Source of the DNA: an uncultured Caldilineaceae bacterium
GTDB lineage: Bacteria > Chloroflexota > Anaerolineae > Caldilineales > Caldilineaceae
Length of the DNA stretch: 64,000 bases
NCBI GenBank assembly: GCA_958295915.1
Contig: OY282381.1
Coordinates: forward strand, 2,812,722-2,876,721
Direction: 5' to 3'
How positions within the stretch are numbered: position 1 is the stretch's first letter; each line of letters starts with the position of its first letter. Positions 45,001-52,492 of the stretch are shown one piece after another. Position numbers and translations under genes: made by a program. The notes under the pieces are model-generated. The model was not told where the DNA came from. It ran no database searches and was given only the letters and a program-made list of their open reading frames with translations.

Positions 45001-45264
45001 ATGAAATACAACGGTCAGCGTCTGCCCGGACAAAGTTGTAGTTATTTCGACAATATCTATATGCGCGGCCAATGCCTCGGATGCATCGGCGGTCACAGTT
45101 TGACCTGACGTAATGATGTTCTCATCATCAGCGCACGTATTGGACTCTATGCTCCAACCGGTGTGATCCTGGTCCACGTCAGATTCTTGCGCGAAAAGCG
45201 TATTCGCGCCCAAAGTCATCAACAGTATGACAATGATAAATCGAGCCAGGGTTTTGGTTTTCAT
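42034..45264 (-). CDS. Exported protein with five CBM9/DOMON-like repeats
   Basis: 1076 aa from ATG 45264, chosen because AGGAG lies about 8 bases upstream. Signal peptide about 1-28 (FIIVILLMTLGANTLFAQ). Five consecutive domains of about 200 residues follow, each with HIDIVEVTTTLSGQTLTVVF, RDVPEALTFDR, VSIDVDNNLETGFGGLDYDL, MEVSPQADTITLSGEIPGIT and a final CLFPSSQS. The IDxDNNxETGFGGLDY loop resembles CBM9/DOMON-like beta-sandwich domains that bind sugars or haem. Repeats are very alike at DNA level, so recent duplication is likely. Repeat four contains an in-frame R1 repeat (TMSRSTVARN) absent from repeat five. Function unknown; probably surface or matrix. Confidence 0.8.
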   Translation of the reverse strand: MKTKTLARFIIVILLMTLGANTLFAQESDVDQDHTGWSIESNTCADDENIITSGQTVTADASEALAAHIDIVEITTTLSGQTLTVVFHLRDVPEALTFDRTGVPDRWLEYAWKVSIDVDNNPETGFGGLDYDLSASHLVFSSESDRDITAPIGSKVQVDTWEWLESSASYLEPASMEVSPQADTITLSGEIPGITSESRLVFEAYDYVNGSDKVACLFPSSQSDTDQAVGDKGRSASAQEPEVDQDLINWIIESNTCADDENIITPGQTVTADASEALAAHIDIVEVTTTLSGQTLTVVFHLRDVPEALTFDRTGVRDRRLEYEWTVSIDVDNDLETGFGGLDYDLSASHFVGVSGRNITAPIENTAQANTGKRHENFRSYLGPASIEVSPQADTITLSGEIPGITSESRLVFEAYDYVDGSDKVGCLFPSSQSDTDQAFGDKGRSASAQEPEVDQDLINRIIESNTCADDENFITSGQTVTADASEALAAHIDIVEVTTTLSGQTLTVVFHLRDVPEALTFDRNGVRDRRLEYAWKVSIDVDNDLETGFGGLDYDLSANHTVFPSASGRDITAPIENKAQANTGKWHESGAFHFYLEPASMEVSPQADTITLSGEIPGITSESQLVFEAYDYVNGSDKVGCLFPSSQSATHQAYRCDPDDTMSRSTVARNTTITPGQTVADDASDALAAHIDIVEVNTTLSGQTLTVVFHLRDVPEALTFDRTGVPDNVPDNVMEYAWTVSIDVDNNLETEFGGLDYDLSASHFVGVSGRNITAPIENTAQANTGKRHENFRSYLGRASMEVSPQADTITLSGEIPGITSESQLVFEAYDYVNGSDKVGCLFPSSQSATHQAVGDKDRSVSAQEPGVDQDRLDWISDWIIESNMCDPDDATIAPGQTVADDASDALDAHIDIVEVNTTLSGQTLTVVFHLRDVPEALTFDRTGMRDRRLEYEWTVSIDVDNNLETGFGGLDYDLSASHFVGVSGRNITAPIEDKVQVDTMKRHESGPSYLGPASIEVSPQADTITLSGEIPGITSESRLVFQAYGYANGSDKVVCLFPSAQSATDQIYPTWESED
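43248..43275 (+). repeat. R1 repeat inserted in the five-repeat protein gene
   Basis: GTGGTATTGCGCGCCACTGT then GGAGCGCGAC. Relative to the otherwise alike repeat five it adds 30 bases (10 codons) net, between CDPDD and ITPGQTVADD, giving clear boundaries for an R1 insertion. Confidence 0.85.
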
Positions 45265-45469
45265 CGAAGCAGCTCCTATCAAGGCGAACAGCCTAACCTT
45301 GTCTACGGAGTCGGTTCAGCAAGACGCGTGGCCGTTATCGATGCGATGCCGATTTCGGTCTGCTACAACAAGCGCATCCTGACAAGGATACGACTCTCTT
45401 ATTCGCTTTGATTTAACTCCGAGCTCGGGTAGATAGGAATGAGCGAATCCTGTTCTACCATAGACGATC

Positions 45470-45787
45470 TCAGGCGTCGCTCCGCTCGCGGCTGATGATG
45501 ACCATATAGCGCATCGGGGCAGCGCTGGTGTTCACCAGCCCGTGCAACTTCTGTGGATCGAACACGACCGCTTCGTTGGCGCGCAATGGGTAGCGCTCAC
45601 CGTCGATCTCCAACGTGCCTTCCCCTTCCAGCATATAAAATGCCTCAAAGCCCCCGTGACGGTGGGGTGGATGGGATCTCTTGCCGGCATCGACTTCTGA
45701 GATATGGACACGCAAGGGCTCGCCCTGTAAATCTGAATCCAGGAAGTAACGGGAGATGCCTTTGACAGAGTGATCCAGGAATTTCAC
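45470..45787 (-). CDS. Cupin-domain protein
   Basis: 105 aa single cupin. Motif 1 SHPPHRHGGFEAFYMLEGEGTLEIDGE (two His and Glu as metal ligands) and motif 2 VFDPQKLHGLVNT with His. GTG start with GGAAG upstream. Small cupins of this kind act as sugar-binding isomerases, dioxygenases or sensors; none can be chosen. Last gene of the minus-strand transport and dehydrogenase group, separated from the Gfo/Idh gene by R4 and low-complexity sequence. Confidence 0.85.
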   Translation of the reverse strand: MKFLDHSVKGISRYFLDSDLQGEPLRVHISEVDAGKRSHPPHRHGGFEAFYMLEGEGTLEIDGERYPLRANEAVVFDPQKLHGLVNTSAAPMRYMVIISRERSDA

Positions 45788-45947
45788 GGTATGCTTCCTT
45801 TCGCTGGTAGGGGCAATTATGTAATTTAGAATTAAGAATTAGGAATTGAGAGCTGTTCAATTCCTAATTGAATTTGTGGTTGCCCAGGGCAGGCACAAGA
45901 CGCCGACCCCACTGGTCACTGGCAACGCGCCACTGATCACTGCAGCT
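45788..45947. repeat. Intergenic repeat tract
   Basis: AATTTAGAATTAAGAATTAG, TTGTGGTTGCCCAGGGCAGG and CACTGGTCACTGGCAACGCG units; no gene. Confidence 0.45.
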
Positions 45948-47150
45948 TCAGCGACGGGGATAGAAGACATCGAGCAGAGGTTCGATATCGGTATAGGCAT
46001 AGCCATAGGTTTCTTTGAAGCGTTCGTGGATCCGCTCCTCAGCTTGGGAGGGCGAGCGCAGGGGAAATGACAGCGGTTGTTTGTTCATCAGCGCGGATTC
46101 GGAGGCCGCCAACGTCATCTCCTGATCCAGGCGGGCTTCCTGCACGCCGTAGGTCGGCTCTGTATCATTGCGCACCGCGTTGGCGATGCTCATGAGCTGG
46201 TCCGCCATGTCAACGCCGCGGCCGTTGTTTTCACCGATACCCAGATGGGCGTAGGGATTCTGCCAGGTGATGGTCCGATCGGGAAGTTCCAGGCTGATGC
46301 GGTCCAATACCTGACGCCCTTCCCACTCGATGGTGGAAAGCTGCGGTGCATAGGCAGTGGCGGCAGCGCCGCTTTCATAGTCGGCAGGATTCGTGTAATA
46401 GACTGTACTATCGACAATGGCGCCCCGCGTGCCGTCGATCTGGGAGATGCCGGTGGCCTTGCGCCCCAGGGAGCGCGCGTGGATCACATTGGAGTATATC
46501 ATGGTCGCCGCGGCCCCGTTCTCAAACTCCAGAAAGCTGGTCGTGCAGGTTTCCTGGGCATGATGGCGCTTCATGCGGTCGATGATGGGGACGACGGGCG
46601 TCACATGGGTGATGCCCAGAATGGATTTGGGCGGGCTGCCGGCAAGCAGACGCAACATACTCATGCCGTGATAGCCGCCTTCGTAGAAAATGCGGTAGAT
46701 GCGTCCCACCTCTCCGATCACGTCGGCCGCGATCACTTTGGCCTGAAAGCGGGCCATGGCCACGCGATGGTAGTTTTCGGCCACTTCCAGCTTGACGCCG
46801 TTACGGGCGGCGGCCTCGATCATCATATCTGTCATGGGCCGAGTCGTGGCAACCGGCGTTTCGACGATGATATTGATGCCGGCTTCCGCCAGATAGCAAC
46901 AGATGGGATGGTGGGCATCACCGGGCACGACCACATCGACGATGTCCAGATCTTCGCCTTCTACAAGATCGCGCACGCTGGAATAGGCGTTGACGCCATA
47001 CTCTTCGGCCACGGCGCGCAGAGTCGATTCATCTTTGTCGCAGACGGCTACGAACTCGAACACTTCCTTCAGTTTGGGGTAGATAGGCAGATGCGAGCTG
47101 CGGCCGCGGCGGCCCAGACCGATCAAGGCTAATTTCAGTTTGCGCGCCAT
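45948..47150 (-). CDS. Gfo/Idh/MocA family oxidoreductase
   Basis: 400 aa NAD(P)-dependent dehydrogenase-like protein. Rossmann start MARKLKLALIGLGRRGRSSH, then the family segment NIIVETPVATT in the place of the usual EKP (here ETP, so the Lys normally used in catalysis is Thr-replaced at that position), EVAENYHR with the His typical of the active site, and a C-terminal beta-sheet domain. Ribosome site AGGAATAG lies upstream of the ATG. Lies between two cupin genes downstream of two solute-binding proteins and permeases, which suggests oxidation or epimerisation of an imported sugar or related compound. The ETP variant leaves catalytic competence open. Confidence 0.87.
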   Translation of the reverse strand: MARKLKLALIGLGRRGRSSHLPIYPKLKEVFEFVAVCDKDESTLRAVAEEYGVNAYSSVRDLVEGEDLDIVDVVVPGDAHHPICCYLAEAGINIIVETPVATTRPMTDMMIEAAARNGVKLEVAENYHRVAMARFQAKVIAADVIGEVGRIYRIFYEGGYHGMSMLRLLAGSPPKSILGITHVTPVVPIIDRMKRHHAQETCTTSFLEFENGAAATMIYSNVIHARSLGRKATGISQIDGTRGAIVDSTVYYTNPADYESGAAATAYAPQLSTIEWEGRQVLDRISLELPDRTITWQNPYAHLGIGENNGRGVDMADQLMSIANAVRNDTEPTYGVQEARLDQEMTLAASESALMNKQPLSFPLRSPSQAEERIHERFKETYGYAYTDIEPLLDVFYPRR

Positions 47151-47223
47151 AGTTTGCTATTCCTTTCACTGCGGTTTTTAGTTGTCAGTTTCCGGCAGAG
47201 GCAACTCTTGTGGTCGCCTGGGG

Positions 47224-47306
47224 GGCTATTCGGGCTGCGCGCGATGGGCAAACCCTGCGCTGCGTTCAGCCCGAACACAAGGCCCGCCCCTACCGGCAGT
47301 CACTCG
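47224..47306. repeat. R6 repeat, intact copy
   Basis: GGCTATTCGGGCTGCGCGCG, ATGGGCAAACCCTGCGCTGC and CACAAGGCCCGCCCCTACC. An interrupted copy lies at 52195-52375, which shows the R2 insertion point. Confidence 0.7.
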
Positions 47307-47319
47307 AAACTTCCCGCGT

Positions 47320-47634
47320 CTATCCGAAGCATATCCAGCGCACCCATTTGTCGGCTCGCAGACTGTGATCTGTCCACGGCGAAAGCAGGATCAGATCAGT
47401 CGGCCCCACTGTGGCGCTTTGGCCATCGATCGTGACAGTGGCCTCGCCCTCCAGAATGTACCAGAAACGCTGTTCTCCGTGTTTTTGCGGTTCAAACGGG
47501 TTGGCTGGGGTCGTGGTCCGCTCGGCGAAGTGGTCGATCTGTATCGAAGAACCGTCTGCGGTATCCTGCGCCTCGCGGATGTCGTACCCTTTGCGGTGGT
47601 TCACCTCGGGGATGGCGCTTCCTTTGATGATCAT
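47320..47634 (-). CDS. Cupin-domain protein
   Basis: 104 aa. Cupin motifs: KHGEQRFWYILEGEATVTIDGQ (first) and LILLSPWTDHSLRAD (second, with His). Metal ligands partly present. ATG 47634 lies inside a CAGTGGTCC-type repeat edge. Between OppC and the Gfo/Idh gene, likely in the same transcript. Function in sugar handling is inferred from context only. Confidence 0.8.
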   Translation of the reverse strand: MIIKGSAIPEVNHRKGYDIREAQDTADGSSIQIDHFAERTTTPANPFEPQKHGEQRFWYILEGEATVTIDGQSATVGPTDLILLSPWTDHSLRADKWVRWICFG

Positions 47635-47639
47635 AATAA

Positions 47640-47716
47640 ATCAGTGGTCCGTGATCAGTGGCCAGGGATCCGTAGTCAGTGGTCAGCGCTGGCCACTAGT
47701 CACTGGCCACTGCGGT
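47640..47716. repeat. R4-type intergenic tract
   Basis: ATCAGTGGTCCGTGATCAGT, GTAGTCAGTGGTCAGCGCTG and CACTAGTCACTGGCCACTGC, a clear example of the 7-10 base CAGTGGTCA vocabulary. Confidence 0.6.
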
Positions 47717-47718
47717 TG

Positions 47719-48897
47719 TTACAGACCCGCATACGGATCGGCGGCATCGCGCAGCCCATCCCCCATAAAGTTGAATGCCGTAACCGCCACCACCACCATG
47801 ATGGCCGGCGCCACCATCGTCCAGGGGGCAATGGCCACTGCGCTGATATTTTGCGCCTCTTGCAGCAACACACCCCAACTGATGGCCGGCGCCCGCAGCC
47901 CCAGACCGAGAAAGCTGAGGGCGGTTTCGCTGAGAATCATGGTGGGGATGGAGAGGGTCATGGTGGCGATGATATGACTTAAGAACGAGGGCAGCATATG
48001 ACGCAGGATGATGCGTAACTCATTGCTGCCGGCAAACCTGGCCGCCATGACGAACTCTTCTTCGCGCAGTTGCAGGAACTTGCCACGCACGACCCGGGCC
48101 ATCCCGGTCCAGCCGATCAGGGAAAGAATGACCGTAATGCTGAAATAGACATAGATGATCGGCCACGCCGGCGGCAGTGCTGCGCTCAGCCCCATCCATA
48201 GCGGAATGGACGGGATGGAGCGCAGGAATTCGATGATGCGCTGGATGATATTGTCTATTGTGCCGCCATAGTAGCCGGACAGCCCTCCGAGCAGAACGCC
48301 GAGGATAAGGCTGATGACAACGCCAATCAGGCCGATAGAGAGGGATAGGCGCGCGCCATAGGAGACGCGCGAAAACATATCGCGTCCCAGACGATCTGTG
48401 CCCAGCAGGAAGAATCCCTGCTCTTCGTGGGGCACATCCAAACCAAACAGCTTTGTGGTCACAGAGACTTCACCCCACAGCTGATATTCTTCACCCTTGG
48501 AGAACAGGCGGATGGGATGGCGGATGGCGGTGTTCTCGTGGTAGGTGTTGCGAAATGTCTCCGGATCGCGTTCACGCACAGTCTGGTAGATGAAGGGCAG
48601 GCGCCAGGCGCCATCGGCATCGACGATATGGATCTGCGTCGGTGGGTGTAACTTATACTTGACAAACTTGGCTTCCGGATCGTAAGGCGCCACAAATTCG
48701 CTGAATACAGCAACAAGATAGAAGATCAGAACGACAAAGGTGCTGAATACAGCCACGCGATGCCGACGATAGCGCCACCAGATCAACTGCCAGAAGGAGG
48801 CGACCGCAACACTGCCTTGATCCTGCTGAATGTCCAGGTAACGCTCTTCCTCATCAAGATTGGACCCCTGATTTTCCTGATTTATGTGATTAACCAT
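47719..48897 (-). CDS. Oligopeptide/solute ABC transporter permease, OppC type
   Basis: 392 aa. Same architecture as the permease at 36129: one N-terminal helix (VAVFSTFVVLIFYLVAVFSEF), long extracytoplasmic segment (APYDPEAKFVKYKLHPP), then five helices with REEEFVMAARFAGSNELRIILRH and the final GDGLRDAADPYAGL. The first about 12 residues (MVNHINQENQGSN) are encoded by the inner end of an R2 element (48863-48994), which also supplies the ATG. A later start would lose little of the fold. Forms the channel with OppB at 49012. Confidence 0.9.
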   Translation of the reverse strand: MVNHINQENQGSNLDEEERYLDIQQDQGSVAVASFWQLIWWRYRRHRVAVFSTFVVLIFYLVAVFSEFVAPYDPEAKFVKYKLHPPTQIHIVDADGAWRLPFIYQTVRERDPETFRNTYHENTAIRHPIRLFSKGEEYQLWGEVSVTTKLFGLDVPHEEQGFFLLGTDRLGRDMFSRVSYGARLSLSIGLIGVVISLILGVLLGGLSGYYGGTIDNIIQRIIEFLRSIPSIPLWMGLSAALPPAWPIIYVYFSITVILSLIGWTGMARVVRGKFLQLREEEFVMAARFAGSNELRIILRHMLPSFLSHIIATMTLSIPTMILSETALSFLGLGLRAPAISWGVLLQEAQNISAVAIAPWTMVAPAIMVVVAVTAFNFMGDGLRDAADPYAGL

Positions 48898-48994
48898 GAT
48901 TTGGATCTCTGATTTGGATCTCTGATTTATTTGACTCTTGTGATTGCCATGATGTAATCCTGTCCATCATATAGATTCAGGAAAATCAGGGGTC
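48863..48994. repeat. R2 element overlapping the OppC start
   Basis: 132 bp with 18-base perfect inverted ends (GACCCCTGATTTTCCTGA at both ends), the cleanest R2 ends in the window. Inside are a short tandem duplication (TTTGGATCTCTGA) and GATTGCCATGATG. It covers the start codon of OppC. Confidence 0.85.
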
Positions 48995-49011
48995 AGAATC
49001 AGAAGTCAAAA

Positions 49012-50001
49012 CTACATTTCCAGGCGGATGCGGGGATCGACCCATACCAACAGCAGATCGGACAGAAGTGTGCCGATCACGGTCAGTAAACTGAGCAAGA
49101 GAATGAAACTGCCGGCCAAAAACATGTCCTGGTTGATCAGCGCGGTGAAGAGCATGGGGCCGGTGGTCTGCAAACTCAGGACGATGGCTACGATCGTCGT
49201 GCCCGAAATCAGATCCGCCAACGACCAACCCACCGTACTGAAAAATGGGTTCAGGGCGACGCGCGTCGGATATTTCCAGACCAGCTTGCCTTCCTTGACG
49301 CCCTTGGCGCGCGCGGTCTCGACATACGGTTTGTTCAGTTCATCCAGCAGATTGGCCCGGGTGATGCGGATGCCGTTGGCGGTGCTGCCAACCGCCAGGA
49401 TCACGATCGGGATCCAGACATGGGCCAAGAGATCGATAACTCTGTCCAGAGTCCAGGGCGCATTCATATATTCGGGGCTGAACAGGCCGCCTACGCTCAT
49501 GTCTGTGTAGCTTGTCACCAGCCACATGATCACCAAGGCCAGCATGAACTCCGGCAACCCCTTGCCAATGAAGTTGAGCGCGGTCACGATATAATCGATC
49601 AGTGAATACTGGTGGGTTGCCGAATAGACCCCTAAAGGGATTGAGACCAGCCAGCCAAACAATAAGGTCGTAAATGAAAGTATGAAGGTGAGGCCAACCC
49701 GGTTCCAGATCAGATCCTGAACCGGCTTCTGATAATACATCGATTCGCCCCAGTCCCCGCGCAGGATGATGCCTGAAATCCATTTGATATACTGGATATG
49801 TTGTGGTTGGCCCAGGCCGTAGCGCTGCTCCAACCTGGCCATCAGGACCTCGTCCACCTCATCGCCCTGTTCGCGCAACTGCGCGGCGTAGGTGGTCAGA
49901 TAGTCGCCCGGCGGCAGCTGAATGATGATGAACGTGACAACTGAAATCACGAATAGCGTCGGTATCAGGACAGCAATCCGACCCAGGATGTATGAGAACA
50001 T
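49012..50001 (-). CDS. Oligopeptide/solute ABC transporter permease, OppB type
   Basis: 329 aa. Starts MFSYILGRIAVLIPTLFVIS with the first helix, then QLPPGDYLTTYAAQL and RYGLGQPQHIQYIKWISGI (OppB-type periplasmic part) and five further helices. EAA-like loop ELNKPYVETARAKGVKEGKLVWKYPTRVAL. Ends DPRIRLEM. Close relative of the OppB at 60604. Between the binding-protein genes and OppC, separated from OppC by the R2 element. Substrate peptides or oligosaccharides not determined. Confidence 0.9.
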   Translation of the reverse strand: MFSYILGRIAVLIPTLFVISVVTFIIIQLPPGDYLTTYAAQLREQGDEVDEVLMARLEQRYGLGQPQHIQYIKWISGIILRGDWGESMYYQKPVQDLIWNRVGLTFILSFTTLLFGWLVSIPLGVYSATHQYSLIDYIVTALNFIGKGLPEFMLALVIMWLVTSYTDMSVGGLFSPEYMNAPWTLDRVIDLLAHVWIPIVILAVGSTANGIRITRANLLDELNKPYVETARAKGVKEGKLVWKYPTRVALNPFFSTVGWSLADLISGTTIVAIVLSLQTTGPMLFTALINQDMFLAGSFILLLSLLTVIGTLLSDLLLVWVDPRIRLEM

Positions 50002-50009
50002 GAAAGACT

Positions 50010-50132
50010 CCGAACTGCAGTGACCAGTGGCTAGTGGTCAGTTTCCAGTCGGGGCGGGCAACCACAAGGCCCGCCCCGACCAGCAGTGACTTGAAACTAA
50101 AAGCCAGAAACTTTCCACTGACCACTGACGTT
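50010..50132. repeat. R4 tract with GGGCGGGCAACCACAAGG repeat
   Basis: ACTGCAGTGACCAGTGGCTA, CGGGGCGGGCAACCACAAGG and TTTCCACTGACCACTGACG between OppB and the binding protein. It may shape the differential expression of the upstream receptor genes. Confidence 0.5.
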
Positions 50133-52157
50133 TTACATATGCTTCTCCGGCTCATCCCAGTACCAGGTGGCGTTGTCGATGATGTGCTCGTACACGCCGC
50201 GACAGCAGTCCCAGGGATTGCCGGGCTGGATGCCTTTGAAGCCGTTCTTGACCACCACAAGGCGGGGCAGTTCGCCGAAGAAACCGACTGAAGGCAGCTC
50301 TTCGGACCAGATTTCCAGGATCTGTTTGAAGAGGTCAGCCTGCTTCTCTTCGCCGGCCGTGGCGCGGATCTCGTCCCACAGCGACCAGATCTCCCAGATC
50401 CAGTGGCCGGCGGGCGGTTCCTGGGCGATGGGATTGGTCGGATCCAGCTTCCAGGCGGTCCAGGCATTGCACCAAGGCCGGTCGTTGATGTTGCGATGCT
50501 TGACCCAGATCTGCGGGTCGGCCAGGGGCACCAGGTTGCGATCCATAAATGAGGTCGTGCATTCGACATCGTTGGACTGATGGAGTTCGATACTGAGCGA
50601 GCGATCGACGCCGCGATAGTTGACCTCCAAGCCCAGAGCGCCGAGGAAATCGATGACCATCTGACTGTTATCGGTAAGCTCGGCGCCGCCCAACATGGTC
50701 CAACCGACGCGCCCATTGCCATCTTTCCACAGGCGGTAGCCGTCGCTATCGCGCTCGGTGTATCCCAGCCCGTCCAACAGCGCGTTGGCTCGGTCCGGGT
50801 CGTAGTCGAGGTAGGCGTTGCTCAGTTTGGGATAGTGCACGGGCGACTCCACCGGCGGGCCGTACTGCATATTTGTGCCCAGGCCATCGAAGATCAGCTC
50901 GTTGATCTCATCGCGGTCAACGCCCAGTGAGACGGCGATGCGGAAGTCTCGCTCTTGGAACAGCTCGCGCACGCGATCATCGTTGGTGGTCATGTTGAAA
51001 TGGATGCCATAGACCGCGGTCCAGCGCCAGAACTGTACTACATAGTCCCCCTTGCTCTCGTTCTCCTTGAGCACGGTCAGATCCGAGTTGCGCACATGGC
51101 GCGACTGGCAGTCGATCTCGCCGTTGACAAGCCGCAGCGCGTGGACGTCGGAATCGTTGAACAGGCGGAAATTGAGCTTAGCGATATAGGGGAGTTGGTT
51201 GCCGGCTGTATCCACCGCCCAGAAGTAGGGATTGCAAGACAGGGTCACGAGCTCTTCGGTGAAGCTGTTTTGCAGAATCCAGGGATACAGCATCGGCGTT
51301 TCAGGGTTCTCGTGGCGGTCACTGCGCTTGTCAGTATACAGATCGGTCCAGACGTCCAGCCCGGCATCGGCGATGGCCTGATCCAGGGCGGCCATGTCAT
51401 CCGTATGATCGGGGTGGAACTGCTTCAGATAGTGGGCCGGGCGCACAGGGCAACTCAGCACGATGCCGCCTTCGAGGTGGAAGAGAGCGCTGGGACTGGC
51501 AAACTTGAACACGACTGTCGAAGCGTCGGGCGCAGTCATCTCCACAGGCACATCCTCGCCATCGACAGGGCTGGTCAACCAGCCGGGGAAGACGGGTGTC
51601 AAGGTTTCATTCTTGATCTCTTCCTCAAACCAGTAGACGAAATCGGCGCTGGTAAAGGGTGCGCCATCGGACCACTTCATCCCTGCGCGCAGGTTGAAGG
51701 TGTACTCCGTGGCATCGTCGCTGACCGACCAGGACTCGGCGATCATGGGGTTGACGGTCAGCTCCTGGTTGATCGACAGCACGCCCCTGATAATGACCTG
51801 GTTGACAGCGAAGTGATCGGCCTGGCCGCGGAAACCGGCCCGCCAGAGGCCGCCGTAGTTGCCGATGCCATCCAGCCCTTCCAACACCAGCGGATTGACC
51901 GGCAGACGCTCGTCTACGGGCGGCAGCTCGCCATTGGCCACCATTTCGGCCATCATCGGAGATTCATTATACATGGACGCCGGCATGTCGGCCGCTGGAG
52001 CCGCTGCTTCCTCCATCGGCGCTTCGGCCGCTGGCATCTCCTCTGCTGGCGCGCCAGCGCCGCAGGCGGCCAGGATAGTGCCGGCAGTCGCGAACGCCGA
52101 CAGGCGCACAAACTCCCGACGCGATACGTCTGTTTTGGACGACTTCAAACTCTTCAT
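50133..52157 (-). CDS. ABC transporter solute-binding lipoprotein (Tat type), paralog 1
   Basis: 674 aa family 5 extracellular solute-binding protein. Tat motif SRREFVRLSAF at about 12-22 and lipobox TILAAC with Cys about 33, so exported folded and lipid-anchored; an Ala/Glu/Pro-rich linker follows. The body shows the family 5 features WSVSDDATEYTFNLRAGMKW, VYWFEEEIKN and RDFRIAVSLGVDRDEINELIF. Ribosome site AGGAG 7 bases before the ATG. Paralog of the protein at 52493 with the same leader. Feeds OppB/OppC downstream. Substrate unknown, given family breadth (peptides, oligosaccharides, others). Confidence 0.92.
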   Translation of the reverse strand: MKSLKSSKTDVSRREFVRLSAFATAGTILAACGAGAPAEEMPAAEAPMEEAAAPAADMPASMYNESPMMAEMVANGELPPVDERLPVNPLVLEGLDGIGNYGGLWRAGFRGQADHFAVNQVIIRGVLSINQELTVNPMIAESWSVSDDATEYTFNLRAGMKWSDGAPFTSADFVYWFEEEIKNETLTPVFPGWLTSPVDGEDVPVEMTAPDASTVVFKFASPSALFHLEGGIVLSCPVRPAHYLKQFHPDHTDDMAALDQAIADAGLDVWTDLYTDKRSDRHENPETPMLYPWILQNSFTEELVTLSCNPYFWAVDTAGNQLPYIAKLNFRLFNDSDVHALRLVNGEIDCQSRHVRNSDLTVLKENESKGDYVVQFWRWTAVYGIHFNMTTNDDRVRELFQERDFRIAVSLGVDRDEINELIFDGLGTNMQYGPPVESPVHYPKLSNAYLDYDPDRANALLDGLGYTERDSDGYRLWKDGNGRVGWTMLGGAELTDNSQMVIDFLGALGLEVNYRGVDRSLSIELHQSNDVECTTSFMDRNLVPLADPQIWVKHRNINDRPWCNAWTAWKLDPTNPIAQEPPAGHWIWEIWSLWDEIRATAGEEKQADLFKQILEIWSEELPSVGFFGELPRLVVVKNGFKGIQPGNPWDCCRGVYEHIIDNATWYWDEPEKHM

Positions 52158-52194
52158 TCGTTTGTCTCCTTACATGTGGATGGGGCAGGCGCGT

Positions 52195-52375
52195 AGAGGC
52201 TATTCGGGCTTCGCGCGATGGGCAAACCCTGACCCTTGATTTACTTGATTCATGTGATGAAGATGATGAACTGCAGTTATCGCCGTTATCATGGCACTCA
52301 TACGAATCACATAAATCAGTGGTCAACCCTGCGGTGCGCTCAGCCCTCACCTTGTGGTTGCCCGCCCCTGCTTCA
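52195..52375. repeat. R6 repeat split by an R2 insertion
   Basis: GGCTATTCGGGCTTCGCGCG and ATGGGCAAACCCT, then R2, then AACCCTGCGGTGCGCTCAGC and CCTTGTGGTTGCCCGCCCC. Without R2 and one AACCCT the sequence matches the intact R6 copy at 47224-47306. Confidence 0.8.
52231..52324 (+). mobile_element. R2 element (MITE-like) with 6-bp target duplication
   Basis: 94 bp from GACCCTTGATTTA to ATAAATCAGTGGTC. Inverted ends GACCcTTGATTTA and GACCaCTGATTTA. Flanked by AACCCT at 52225-52230 and 52325-52330. CTGCAG lies near its centre. No coding capacity. Confidence 0.85.
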
Positions 52376-52403
52376 ATGGTTGAGAATCAAGATGATTGGA
52401 TTT

Positions 52404-52433
52404 GTTGTATTGCGCGCCACTGTGGGGGCGCGA
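52404..52433 (+). repeat. R1 repeat copy, intergenic
   Basis: GTTGTATTGCGCGCCACTGT then GGGGGCGCGAC, between the two solute-binding-protein genes. Confidence 0.75.
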
Positions 52434-52492
52434 CGCAGGAAGATGCAGGATATATCCTGAACCTTCCTGTTACTCCCATCCTGATCGATGTA

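Noticed and set aside
46077..47132. 351-codon plus-strand frame opposite the Gfo/Idh gene
   Set aside because: Antisense shadow rich in His and Gly; no family features.
50955..52196. 413-codon plus-strand frame opposite the solute-binding protein
   Set aside because: Antisense shadow of a high-GC gene; composition has no domain and the minus-strand gene is clear.
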